In this document: positions 46,920 through 57,191 of the stretch, in pieces
Layout: each line of letters starts with the position of its first letter
Position numbering within the stretch: position 1 is the first letter of the stretch
NCBI GenBank assembly: GCA_911728455.2
Contig: OU452240.1
Span: 7,397,352 to 7,461,351 of the forward strand
Origin: Marthasterias glacialis
Taxonomy: Eukaryota > Echinodermata > Asteroidea > Forcipulatida > Asteriidae
Direction of reading: 5' to 3'
DNA length: 64,000 nucleotides
Position numbers and translations under genes: made by a program
Notes under the pieces: generated by a model
Databases searched by the model: none
What the model was told of the DNA's origin: nothing
Seen by the model: the letters and a program-made list of their open reading frames with translations, nothing else

Positions 46920-47545
46920 TAATCTAACCTGGATTGTTTGTCAAAGTTATGTTGTCTCCAAGTGTATCTACGAGAATCTGGGTTATGAACTCGCCATCTA
47001 TTAAATCAAGATCGTTGCATAGACTAAGCACTCTGTTTCTTGCCAGGAGATTATTCATAATGTAATTAACACAATCAAGGAATTCATTTAAAATCAAATT
47101 CCAGTCCCCACATAGAAAAGCAAGAGTGCTATCCAAATTTCTCAAAGCTGTACAAATATCCTCATAAAACCCATTGGTCCGTACAGGATGACCAGGGAAA
47201 TGATGTACACACCAATTTCCAAATCCACAATTAATAAGTTACCGATATCACCATTTTTACACGCTTAGCTTTATACTCAAAATTGTTGTTCAAAAGAATA
47301 GCAACTCCCCTGGAATTACTCCTAAAAGAACTGAAACAAAACTCCGAACCCCATTCGTTCCGGACAAGATGTTCAGTGTTCTTATCGAGATGAACATCTT
47401 GTAAACAATAAGCAGAATAGTTTTTGTTTCTAAAAAAAATGAAAAATATCTCTTCTTTATGCTAAATTTTACACAGCCCTCGGCAATTCATCGAGGCTAT
47501 CGAAAACTGACTATTTTCCATTGCCATGGTGTTCACACAAAGAAT
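46920..47545 (-). mobile_element. L1-type LINE endonuclease (EEP) fragment
   Basis: Minus strand from the 5' end: FSIASMNCRGL (47500; metal-site Asn), an in-frame TAA shortly after, then YCLQDVHLDKNTEHLVRNEW (about 47400; catalytic Glu position reads Asp/His as QDVH), FSSFRSNSRGVAILLNNNFE (about 47310), and, after shifts, LAFLCGDWNLILNEFLDC (47130-47080; GDWN catalytic pair) with RNRVLSLCNDLDLID. This is the apurinic-like endonuclease of ORF2 of L1/Tx1-type elements. The RT that should follow is missing, so the copy is 3'-truncated. Confidence 0.8.
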
Positions 47546-47654
47546 AAAGGAATTCCATTGCGTCCGCCATAAACTTGCTTTTTGTGTGAAGCTTAACGTG
47601 TCTTTGACGTAAATAAAGAAACGAAATAATAAAACAAAAAATACACAGTGAATC

Positions 47655-47938
47655 ACGGATTACTATTTCGCCTCGGTGGATTACTATTCCGCCCGGGCAG
47701 GTTACTATTCCGATGCACATAATTATGCTCCGCAGCCTGGCCCCGTATTCCGCCCGGGCGTAATAGCAATCCGCCCGGGCGGAATGGGCGGAATAGTAAT
47801 CCGCCCGGGCGAAGTAGTAATCCGCCCGGGCGGAATGATAATCCGCCCGGGCGAAGAAGTAATCCGCCCGGGCGGAATGATAATCCGCCCGGGCGAAATA
47901 GTAATCCGCCCGGGCGGAATAGTGGAGCCCGATTTTTT
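47655..47938. repeat. 21-bp CCCGGG palindrome array 1
   Basis: The unit GAATAGTAATCCGCCCGGGCG has a period of exactly 21 bp (CCCGGG at 47825, 47846, 47867). Each unit contains the 10-bp palindrome CGCCCGGGCG. The first units run in the opposite sense from the rest. It ends AATAGTGGAGCCCGATTTTT. The stop-free frames over it are artefacts of the 21-bp period. Confidence 0.9.
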
Positions 47939-48068
47939 TCTCGGTATGTCCTAACTACGCTTCCGTACTAAAAGGGGTTAGTGACGACAGATATCGATAC
48001 GGCGCGCAGCCCATAGCCCTCTAGCCCATAGCTACGGAAGCGTAGTTAGGACATACTGGAAAAAAAAA
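47939..48068. repeat. Linker between arrays 1 and 2 with mirrored ends
   Basis: Begins GTATGTCCTAACTACGCTTC and ends CTACGGAAGCGTAGTTAGGA(CATAC), an inverted repeat of about 23 bp. The central block (GGTTAGTGACGACAGATATC ... CTCTAGCCCATAG) is repeated directly at 48363-48418. Confidence 0.8.
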
Positions 48069-48330
48069 TCATGATCCACTATTCCACCCGGGCAGATTAC
48101 TATTCCGCCCGGGCGGATTACTATTTCGCCCGGGCGGATTACTATAGCAATCCGCCCGGGCGAAATAGCAATTCGCCCGGGCGGAATAGTAATCCGCCCG
48201 AGCGGAATAGTAATCCGCCCGGGCGGAATAGTAATTTGCCCGGGCGGAATAGTAATCCGCCCAGGCGGAATAGTATTTCGCCCGGGCGGAATAGTAATCC
48301 GCCCGGGCGGAATAGTGGAGCATGATTTTT
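48069..48330. repeat. 21-bp CCCGGG palindrome array 2
   Basis: Same unit as array 1. Orientation switches near 48145 (GATTACTATAGCAATCC), so the whole array is a giant inverted repeat and could fold back on itself. Flanked by ACTGGAAAAAAAAATCATGA and CATGATTTTTTTTTTCAGT. Confidence 0.9.
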
Positions 48331-48418
48331 TTTTTCAGTATGTCCTAACTACGCTTCCATAGGTTAGTGACGACAGATATCGATACGGCGCGCAGCCCAT
48401 AGCCCTCTAGCCCATAGC

Positions 48419-49223
48419 ACATACTCCTCTGTCATGGATTACCGACAATGACGATGAGGGCGTTTAGCGGAGAAATAACAATACATCGTCAATGTTTTCA
48501 CGAAGGGACGGGCATGTCAAATTGGATAAAATCGTGTTTGTTGATAATCACACAAGAGCATCATCACATTTCAAAACTGCAACAACAAAAGCACAATGCT
48601 AATTCTTTTAAGTCTTTACTTTCCTCCTGTGATTTATTATGAGTTAAACTTTCATCAAATGTGATTTTTTATGATCAATTCATCAATTTATTTATGATTT
48701 ATTCGAGAAATTATGAAAAGGACGGGCATCCCGAAATGACGCTTTTTGTGTTTTCACGAAGCGACGGGTATATGCCCGTCGCTTTGTGAAAACACAAACG
48801 ACCATGTATGGCGGATAATCCAACGTTAAATGATAAATATTCAAAAAAATCACGCAAAACTACTTAGGAACGGCTCACCGGCCTTGTTGATATTGCTTTT
48901 AAAAAGAATCTTGAAATAGGCCTACTCTTCCCTTTGTGGGGTTTATTTTTTGTTTACTTTTATGGGATAATCCGGCTGGGCAGTGACCGACATTTTCCTT
49001 TAAGTTACTGCAACATGAAATGCAGCGTTTTAAAAAAATTCTGCGATGACGTCACTTCACAGAGGCTTATGTTATTATGTCAGCCTATACATGATTTTGC
49101 TATAATGTGGTAAATTCCATGTCTGTCAATTCGTTTTCCTTTATTGTCACTATGTCAATTGCGCCAGATGTTATCATTGTGAATGCAGCTACAAGGTCAA
49201 ACATAATTTGTTGCCAATACTAC
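48419..49223. other. Intron 3 sequence upstream of exon 3
   Basis: Contains the hairpin listed at 48745-48798 and a fragment of its arm, TTTTCACGAAGGGACGGGCA, at about 48496. No gene. Confidence 0.45.
48745..48798. repeat. 24-bp-arm hairpin
   Basis: TTTGTGTTTTCACGAAGCGA(CGGG) at 48745-48768 pairs with 48775-48798 with one mismatch; the spacer is 6 bp. Confidence 0.85.
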
Positions 49224-49375
49224 CTTGGCTCCTTCTGCATTGCGGTGATGAGTGGAAAGTTCATCAGCTAGACTCCTCAACAAGTTCACTGTCTCTTTAC
49301 GATTCTTTGCATAAGCCAGTGCCGATTTCTTTAAATATGGCCAATATTTCGATAGCTTCACTTTCGACTCAATTA
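49224..49375 (-). CDS. Apolipoprotein-L-like protein, exon 3 of 4
   Basis: 152-bp internal exon, residues 73-122. The acceptor TTTGTCTTTACAG precedes TAATTGAG; the donor is AAG|GTAGTA at 49223. The protein reads KYWPYLKKSALAYAKNRKET, then LLRSLADELSTHHRNAEGAK: the amphipathic helix and LADE-x-H-AK pattern that precedes the membrane segment in APOL proteins. It enters in phase 1 (two bases completing a Val codon with exon 2) and leaves in phase 0, matching both neighbours. Confidence 0.83.
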
Positions 49376-49768
49376 CTGTAAAGACAAATGGACATGAAAC
49401 GTGCAATTGAGAATATCCATTTCCTTTTTTTTCATTTTGGGAAGGGATGGTGGTTAAGATGGGTAAGGGTGTTGGGAGGGGACAGGTAAAATCTTACTAA
49501 GACCTTCTTGTATTTTGTTTAGCTTTTTAATGGACGTTGTTGGACAGTACAAAAGGGGTATTACTGTATCGTGGATAAAGCAGCTGGAATAAAAGGACAT
49601 GTCCGGATTAAATACTCAAATAAAAAGCTAAGTCAGCAAATTTGTTAATTTGTAGAGGTTTTTGGAGAGGCAAAATCAATATTGTATAAAATAAATTTCA
49701 GAGGTGGAATGGGTCAATAGGGAAAATATGAAAGCAACAATTTGTAAAAAGACTAAACATAATCTGCA
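49376..49768. other. Intron 2 of the APOL-like gene, 3' part
   Basis: No gene. Only the splice acceptor pyrimidine tract of exon 3 is recognisable. Confidence 0.4.
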
Positions 49769-51313
49769 TTAAAGAGACACACCGGCATACTGTTTACCTA
49801 ATTTAGTGATGTGAAATGCGGACAATAATATTTAAATGGTTGTTGTAAAAAAAATCATCAAAATATCACGTAATTAAAGAAAAATGTAAAAAAAAACACG
49901 GTCAAAGGTCAGCTTATACGCTTTTCCAGCCGTTGCAACTGTCAAGTTTACGTGACATTGTTGGGCAATGTTGTAAGTAGACTGGTGCTCTGTTTATGTA
50001 TGAATTATTACAATGGCGAGGCATGAGGATCCAGACTTCATATCAATTTGGCACAAATTCACGTGTAAATAAAAAGCACATAATCGTCGTCGTGGTTATT
50101 CAGACATAGCACGCCCTATCATGCTCTTCCAGCCCCCCCCCCCCCCGTCAAATGTCAGTGATTCTGCCTCTTGTCCAACTTTCAAATTCACGTGTAAATA
50201 AAAAAAACAGACATAAACGGACAGTTTGTATTCTGTGTACGACAAACTGGACGAACTTACTTGCAATGGAGAACGTTTCTTCGACACCCAAGGATCGGTA
50301 CAAAACATCGCAAGGAAAAACACCCAAAAGGCGGTCCAACGAAAAGTAAAAAGTAAAAAAAAAAACACACGATAAATCCAAAGGGAAAGCCAGCGTGTGC
50401 CAAGCAAGCCTTCCGCCTTCGCTGCAAACGGATTGCCTTTCTCCTGGCAGCTTTAGCGATGGCATTCTCCCGTTTTTCGGGCGATGACTTCACTGGCCGG
50501 CCGCAGCCACCGCCACCGGTTTTTTGTTGTTGTGGCGATTGGGGGTGGGGGTGGACATTATGCAGCTATCATAGAAGTAATAGAAATAGATAGATCAGCT
50601 GTATGGGATAAACCATGGATATAGAAATTAGTCTAATTTCTACCTCCATGGATAAACATTCCCCGTCGTAGTCCCGCGGGTGTGTAACGCAGGCAACACG
50701 TTACAATAGTTAGGGGATAATAGCTAGGGGTACAGACTAAAACAGTCATAAAAAAACGTAATTGTTGGTCTGGCTCCCTACCCCTCCGACAAGCTCCCAA
50801 GCTTACGGCTAGATCGACAATGGGGAGTTCATGCCCCGGGGTTTGTCTCTCTGGCCCCACGAGACACAGCACCGGATGTACGGGATATGCCCCAAGGTTT
50901 ACGTTCCGCTAGCTCCCACGCTGGTGCGCCGTAAAACACGCTTCGGTTGCACGGACTCTCTGAATGCGAATATTACGTTCGATTTTTCATCATTATTTAC
51001 AAATTGTATCAATAATCTGAATGCATAGTCTTTTTTTCAAATACTCATAAATAATTGTAAAAAAAAGATTTAAATTTGGTTCTGTAATTTACTTTTATAC
51101 GGCTGGAAGTAAAACTAACTCCGAAGATCACATTATTTATCCGAACCACTTTTTTGGTTCGGATAAATCGTTTTTTGAAAAATGCTCGAAAACGGCAAAA
51201 TTTGATGGCTCCTTTTAGGAACCATTTTTCTTCATTCCTGGAAGACCTTTGAAGTCATATGTTAGCCTATTTTGTACCCCAAATAGCCCAACGAAGCCGG
51301 TGTTCCCCTTTAA
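49769..51313 (-). mobile_element. TTAA-flanked DNA element, copy C (inverted)
   Basis: Bounded by TTAAAGAGACACACCGG on the left and CCGGTGTTCCCCTTTAA on the right, with the same interior as A and B in reverse orientation. The hairpin TTATCCGAACC...GGTTCGGATAA is at about 51137-51168. It is more diverged than A/B and lacks their extra flank. Confidence 0.85.
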
Positions 51314-51357
51314 TAGTAAAGATAGCTACGATGGCAGAAATAATTATGAGAAGCAAA

Positions 51358-51862
51358 ACCATGCAGTACGGAAGCATAGCTAGGACATACCGAAAAAAAA
51401 AATCGGGCTCCACTATTCCGCCAGGGCGGATTACTATTTCGCCCGGGCGGACTACTATTCCGCCCGGGCGGATTACTATTTCACCCGGGCGGATTACTAT
51501 TCCGCCCGGGCGGATTACTATTCCGCCCGGGCGAATTACTATTCTGCCCGGGCGGATTACTATAGCAATCCGCCCGGGCGAAATAGCAATTCGCCCGGGT
51601 GGAATAGTAATCCGCCCGGGCGGAATAGTATTTTTTTTTCAGTATGTCCTAACTAGGTCATGCTCCACTATAGCAATCCGCCCGGGCGAAATAGTAATTC
51701 GCCCGGGCGGAATAGCAATCCGCCCGGGCGGAATAGTAATCCGCCCGGGCGGAATAGTAATCCGCCCGGGCGGAATAGTAATCCGCCCGGGCGGAATAGT
51801 GGAGCCCGATTTCTTTTTTTCAGTATGTCCTAACTACGCTTCCGTATAACTACGCTTCCGTA
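51358..51862. repeat. 21-bp CCCGGG palindrome array 3 with terminal inverted repeats
   Basis: The array at 51411-51812 has the same 21-bp unit and an internal orientation switch near 51560. It is flanked by TACGGAAGCATAGCTAGGAC on the left and GTCCTAACTACGCTTCCGTA on the right, the same ends as around arrays 1-2. A partial internal copy of the end (TCAGTATGTCCTAACTA) interrupts it near 51640. Together these define a repeated foldback element. Confidence 0.88.
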
Positions 51863-51869
51863 GATATGT

Positions 51870-51967
51870 GGTCCATGCCGTTTTGGACACCCTCGGAGGG
51901 CCGATGGCACCCTCGGCTTCGCCTCGGGTGCCTCCTGCCTCCTCGGGTGTCCAAAACAGCATGGACC
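51870..51967. repeat. 23-bp-arm hairpin with nested GGGTGCC arms
   Basis: GGTCCATGCCGTTTTGGACACC(C) at 51870-51892 pairs with 51945-51967 with one mismatch. The 52-bp loop contains further CACCCTCGGCTTCGCCTCGGGTG pairing. Confidence 0.85.
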
Positions 51968-52544
51968 TCATCACAGCAGACAAAAATTGTATAATGTAAA
52001 GATGGGACTTATCTAAAAACGTCATACATGCGACGTTCATGTAATGGATTCAAAACGTGACTGTGCGGTACTGTTCGATCCTTCTCTGCTCGTGCGCTCA
52101 AGCATAAAAGTCGGCAAATGAACATTCTAGTCAAAGACTAAGAGCCCCCATTCCATTCCTCGGTGATCTTAATACAAGTGGGGTTATGAAACAGCGTAAA
52201 ATCACACCTTTGGTTATGGGACCTTTGCAAGTAATTTATACCTTTCATCAAGAGTACATGAAAAACATGAACTTGGACGCCGATCAGCCCCTTTGGATCT
52301 GAGGGACCATAGGGGACGATACAACGCACCACCAAGAGATGGAGAAGCAGGCTGCTGTTATTGTACAACACACAACTATTACCGTAAATCATGGGGATGT
52401 GGGAGATATCCCATCCTTATCTGAAGTAAAAATGGCTCATACAATTATATTACAGAATTTAGTCTTAAATTACAAGAAAAAGAGGGGAAAAGAATTTACA
52501 GACTTATTTAGAAAGTATACATGTTATCTGTATGTTCTGCACCA
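51968..52544. other. Intron 2 sequence, no gene
   Basis: Nothing supported. Confidence 0.4.
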
Positions 52545-52850
52545 CTTAGTCCGATGGACGATTGTGCCCGACCCATTATATCCGACATGGGTCCATTTCG
52601 GATATAATGACACGTAACTATGGATGTTACACAACTTTATGTCCGACATGGACCATTATATCCGACGAGAATTGTGAACGATTCATTTTCCGAGATCCAT
52701 TGTGTCTGACGAATCATTTTGTCGGGCCCACTGTAACTTTCCGACGAACCCATTATGTCTGACCAATATTGTGTCCAACGGTATGGCCGACCCATTGTGT
52801 CCGACGGTCCAAATGTCCGACTCATTTTGTCTGACAGATATCCGATTCAA
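52545..52850. repeat. Left arm of a foldback built from TGTCCGAC-CATT repeats
   Basis: About twelve degenerate copies of a 20-25-bp phrase such as CCCATTGTGTCCGACGG. The mirror-image phrase (CCGTCGGACACAATGG sense) fills 53925-54230. Confidence 0.7.
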
Positions 52851-53636
52851 ATATAACCCACAAGGAACCAAACTTCGTCCAGTAATCTTCTAAATTAGGA
52901 TAATTTTTATGATGATGCCATTACAACTGAAAAAATGTAAATGTTACGTCTGTAATCACAAACAAATCAGATAACAGTGAGACAAACTCAGATTCATGCT
53001 GTGTCAGATTGGAGCCATACTATGAGTACAAAGTTATCGGCAGGCTGACCCGGAAAACGGTTAAAAAAATATTTTATTTGGGACTCTGCGTCAGTTTGAC
53101 CCTTTCTGGGTTACAGTTTGACAAAGAGTTCTGGTCAAAATGACCCAGCAATGCGTCAGGCCCCACGGGACCCGGAAGCAATTATTGTTTCCCATACGGT
53201 AATCATTATATTTTCAGGAAATGTATATAACGCCATAAAAACAATAGTCTCGTGACTAGCCCGTCTTTTGTTTTCTTTTTATCACATTTTTTGTTTTGTT
53301 TCCCCCCTTTTTTTTTGGGGGGGGGGATTTTTTTGGAAGTTCTCTTTTCAGTTGATCTTTATTGTTATTATTTTATTAGCTGTCTTCACTTTGTTGATTT
53401 CCGATGATTTTTTTACGGGGAAAATGGACCGAGAACCTGTTTTTGCGATGTCGTTTTGGGGAAAAAACACATTCGCGACCCGGAATCCGGGTCAGTTGTG
53501 ACCCAGGAGTTTTTAGAGTGTACGTTATAACATCCCTACTGCTTTCATCACTATGGATAATCAAGCTTTGGAAACTGTTTCATTGCGACTGCTCGATGTG
53601 ATGATCCAGGTTGATCTTTGGTGGGATCTTCACCTT
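52851..53636. other. Foldback interior, no gene
   Basis: Parts at 53040-53170 and 53465-53520 carry CCCGG-AA, TGGGTCA and TGACCCAG words in mirrored order (ending TTTTTAGAGTG), suggesting a decayed small element. A T/G homopolymer patch lies at 53290-53335. Confidence 0.45.
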
Positions 53637-54020
53637 TTAGTTCAACTACAGATCTCACGTGCATCTTGCTTAGTTTCAGAAAATTGAAGAGAATTGGCGT
53701 CACACTAAAAAATCTTGTCTTCATTTTCTTTACATACTGTGTACATCTGTCTTCCCGTGGAGTTTCGTGCAGCTGTGTGGAGCAACAATCTAACAAATCT
53801 GCTAGAGTCGAGATTGTGCAGCGTAGAGCTCTTCGAATCCTAACTTTCCCTGAATGACATCATTATGAGGATCTTTTAAAACATATTGATATTCACTCAC
53901 TTGCCCTTAGACAAACTCAAATGAACTTGCACAATCGATCTCATAGTTTACGTCCGACACCGAGAGTTCTTCCCCGACTCTTACACTCCATGCACTTGCC
54001 CCAAATGAGAACTGAGAGAC
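53637..54020 (+). mobile_element. Non-LTR reverse transcriptase C-terminal fragment
   Basis: In shifting frames: SFRKLKRIGVTLKNLVFIFF, then SNKSARVEIVQRRALRILTF, then LPRLLHSMHLPQMRTERHII. The VE-VQ-RALRI block and the R-RTER tail are standard after the LINE thumb domain. It sits between the two arms of the foldback. Confidence 0.6.
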
Positions 54021-54230
54021 ATATAATTTCCATTTAGAGAAAATGGTTCATCAGACACAACGGGTCGGACATGATGGTTCGTCGGACACAAGGGGTGGAC
54101 ATAATGGTTCGTCCGACAAGGGTCGGACGTAAAGGTTCGTCGGATATTATAAGTCGGACGTGCATGGTTCAAAATTCTCGTCTGACATAATAGTGGTTCG
54201 TGTCGGACATAACGGTGTGTAACATAAGCC
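53925..54230. repeat. Right arm of the TCGGACATAATGG foldback
   Basis: Repeats such as GGTTCGTCGGACACAAGGGG and GGACATAATGGTTCGTC, the reverse-complement sense of 52545-52850. Degenerate, about ten copies. Confidence 0.7.
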
Positions 54231-54292
54231 TATAATTATTCTTGAGCGTCTTTCTAATGTAACGAATTAAGCTTAATACTTTGGATAAGTTT

Positions 54293-54413
54293 GCACAACT
54301 ACATTTTGTCGACTCGTGGCCAATATTTCCTGTATTGTACCCAGCACGTGTTTTTCACCTCAGTAGGCCTACCAGGCAATATCGGCTGCTAGTCGACAAA
54401 ATGGTGGTTGTGC
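54293..54413. mobile_element. 121-bp hairpin MITE
   Basis: GCACAACTACATTTTGTCGA(CT) at 54293-54314 pairs with AGTCGACAAAATGGTGGTTG(TGC) at 54391-54413, with two or three mismatches. It is 112 bp inside intron 2 from exon 2. Confidence 0.7.
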
Positions 54414-54524
54414 GAACGTGACCCACGCTGTAAATACAAAGGGCCTTAGTTATTACATCAAAAAAAGAAAAAAATGATCTCACATTACTTTTGTATGTAA
54501 AAATGTAACTGATAAATCACCTAC

Positions 54525-54722
54525 CCCCAGATTTCAAAACAACAGTACAACCGGACGTTGGAGAGTTGATTGGATTGGTGATTTGTAAATTTATATTTAT
54601 GTTTGGTTTCGCACTGGGCTCGGCAGAATCCTTAGAATCTTCTTGTGACTCGTAATGGATTTCATATCGAAGACTGTGACCATCGTGATGACTTGCGCAA
54701 ATGATGAAAAAAGACTTTGCGT
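54525..54722 (-). CDS. Apolipoprotein-L-like protein, exon 2 of 4
   Basis: 198-bp exon, residues 6-71 plus one base. The acceptor CATTGGAATACTCTAACAG precedes ACGCAAAG; the donor is TCTGGGG|GTAGGT. Phase 1 in, phase 1 out, consistent with exons 1 and 3. The translation includes SFFIICASHHDGHSLRYEIH, then an acidic ESQEDSKDSAEPSAKP linker and NININLQITNP. No named domain. It is an N-terminal extension before the APOL core; the evidence is the exact phase agreement and the stop-free 65 codons between consensus splice sites. Confidence 0.7.
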
Positions 54723-55194
54723 CTGTTAGAGTATTCCAATGGGGAAAAAAGTATTATATAGCTTGAACTTCTTGTTTGGATGAGCGACGGCCAATCAGAA
54801 GAAAAATCAAAGTAATAAACAGTACAACTAATGCATCTCTAAACTGGACAACATTTTTAAGGAAAAAAATCTCAATCTAGAAACTATCGCAACACACATT
54901 CCTGGGCAGAATGACCTGATCCAGTTGTGATGGATCCTTATCGTTGATAACAATAGATTACTTGCTCGGAATAAAAATCATATAGATGGCGAAATACAGT
55001 TGATCTTTTCCTCAAGGAACATCAATATTTTCATTCAAAAATCTTCAATTAAGTGGCAAAATCAACATTCGTTACGTCAACAATAACTCGCCATTGCATA
55101 ATTTTAATGCATGGACTTTCGTCGTGTGAAATAATCATCCAACCAAAAACTTACAACTTACAAAAACTTACAGTCTAATGACAGAGAACAGACG

Positions 55195-55415
55195 GGCACT
55201 GATACATTATTGGTTTATTTGCTGATACATTATCGGTTGATACATTATCCGTTCTGTGGTAATACATTATTGGTTAGTACGTTTACTACACTATCGGTCA
55301 ATTTGTTATAAATTATCGGTTGGTGGTACACTATCGGTCAATTTGTGATACATTATCGGTTGGTGATACATTATCCGTTGGTTACTACAATATCAGTTGC
55401 AACTAATTGGTGAAC
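55195..55415. repeat. Intronic TGATACATTATCGGTT repeat
   Basis: About nine degenerate copies of a 17-25-bp phrase (GATACATTATCGGTTGGT) in intron 1 of the APOL-like gene, close to the likely promoter. Confidence 0.75.
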
Positions 55416-55431
55416 TATTATATCGACCTAC

Positions 55432-55447
55432 CTTTGGGAGTGTCCAT
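55432..55447 (-). CDS. Apolipoprotein-L-like protein, exon 1 of 4 (coding part)
   Basis: ATGGACACTCCCAAAG|GTAGGT: five codons and one base, with G at +4 and A at -3 (GAAATGG). Phase 1 matches exon 2. Total coding length is 16+198+152+666 = 1032 bp, exactly 344 codons with the stop (343 aa), within the usual APOL size. The 5' UTR probably runs upward from 55448; a possible UTR acceptor (TTCACCTACAG) lies near 55563. The short coding part makes the start the least certain piece. Confidence 0.6.
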
Positions 55448-56179
55448 TTCGCTTATTACTGTAGTCTTCCGGCTGGAATCACGTCTAACTTATGAACAGT
55501 TCCAGTATCTGATAATGGATGGCTCTGTGGTAAGCCTGCTAGTGCTACATTACAATCACTGTAGGTGAATAAAACATAGATCAATTGTACATGCTCTTGA
55601 ACGAACACCCGCAATGCAAAAAGCAGTGTCTACATTGTGACGAAACGATTTTCTGCTGGTCATTGAACACTCTCACACTCTTACGAGAATCTCAAACACA
55701 GAAATAAAAGTAAATCTATGAAAGAAAAACTTACTGCAAGCCAGTTGACTATTTTGTAGGAACTGTTTGTTGTGGTTTGATATGGTTAAAATTCCCAGAT
55801 ACGCACAATCATGACACAATGATTGCAATGATATGATTTTCAGCGGGATTCCCCTACGGAATGTACAGCGATTGCAACATCGCAATTTATTGTTAAACTT
55901 GTCTCTGTGCGACTGCGCCAAAACACCCAAAACAGCAAGTTGCACATTGTTGGGACACATCAACAATCTGTGACTTGCCAAAATGTGCAAACATGTTTGT
56001 ATTTTTTTTTCTGTTTTGAGGTCCAAAGTTCAATGCCATCTGGAATTCTGCACTGAGTTAGATAAACTCGTAGGACTAACTTCTTTTCTCCTTTTTTTTC
56101 AAGTCCATCCACGACATAGTAACCCAAAACTAACCAATTTTAGGGCCAATCTGCGAAATAATTTTAAAGAAGCTGATTT
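55448..56179. other. APOL-like 5' UTR/promoter side and beyond
   Basis: Upstream of the putative start. The minus-strand frame at 56026-55673 is Cys-rich but shows no domain. No TATA box is evident. Confidence 0.35.
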
Positions 56180-57060
56180 CAACTGATTTGGGTAGAATTG
56201 GGTGTCAACATATGCCCAAAAAAAGGTGAAATTGGGGATGGGGAAGTTGCATTTTGGGGGGTCAAAGGTCATTGACCTTTTCAAAAAGTTTTAAAAAACT
56301 GCATTTTGGCAACTAAATGTCACACATGGTTGATCTTGGTGTCAAAATGCTCAGAATTATACTAGGAGGAGAAATTAAAAAAAATTAAATCCTAAGAAAT
56401 AAATCTTGACCTCCAAAAATTAGGTCAAAGGTCAAAGGTAGCGATTTTTCCCCGAAATTGCATATTATTTACCAAAACTTAAAGTTTATATGAAATCTAA
56501 TTTTAAAGACGCTGGTTTCAACTGAATTGGTAGGTAATCATGTCAAGATATTTAAAATAAAAAGAAGTAATGTAGGATAGGGAATGGGGAAGTTGCACTT
56601 TGCGGGGTTAAAGGTCATTGACCTTTCCAAAAATTGAAAAATGTATTGCAGCAACTAAATGTCACACATGGGTGATATTGGTGTCACAATGCTCAGAATT
56701 ATACTAGGGGAGAAATAAAAAAAAATTAAATCCTAAGAATTAAATCTTGACCTCCAAAAAATAGGTCAAAGGTCAAAGGTAGCTGGTTTCAACTGAATTG
56801 GTAGGTAATTATGTCAAGATATTCAAAATAAACAAAATAATGTAGAATAGGGATGGGGAAGTTGCACTTTGCGGGATTAAAGGTCATTGACCTTTCCAAA
56901 AATTGAAAAATGTATTGCAGCAACTAAATGTCGCGCTTGGTTGATCTTGGTGTCAAAATGATCAAATTGTAGTAAGAGGAGATAACAAATAAAAATAGGA
57001 CCCTAATGACCAAATATTGACCTTTATTATTGAGGTCAAGGGTTAAAATAATTGTTTTGA
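56180..57060. repeat. About 345-bp tandem repeat with receptor-like half-sites, three copies
   Basis: Units marked by GGGGAAGTTGCA at about 56240, 56587 and 56852; spacings of 346 and 269 bp at the shared AGGTCATTGACCT palindromes (56266, 56612, 56881). The third unit carries an internal deletion. AGGTCAAAGGTCA occurs at 56422 and 56763. Confidence 0.85.
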
Positions 57061-57191
57061 GTGGTTCAGGCAGCGCTCATAACAAACCATCAGGAAAACT
57101 ACTGCATGTCATGATGAAACAAAATGTCCTAATCCAAGACCTCATTCGAGTCAGTTTTCACGCTCACTGAAAACTGGGTCCTGAGCTAACT
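57061..57191. other. Spacer between satellite and Penelope RT
   Basis: Probably the diverged 5' part of the Penelope copy; no motif can be assigned. Confidence 0.35.

Noticed and set aside
47655-51812. CRISPR-like spacing in the CCCGGG arrays
   Set aside because: There are no unique spacers: the whole 21-bp unit repeats. The genome is eukaryotic, so a CRISPR array is not expected.
51259-51849. 196-codon plus-strand frame rich in IRPGGIV units
   Set aside because: It is produced by the 21-bp palindrome array, with the same peptide on the other strand.
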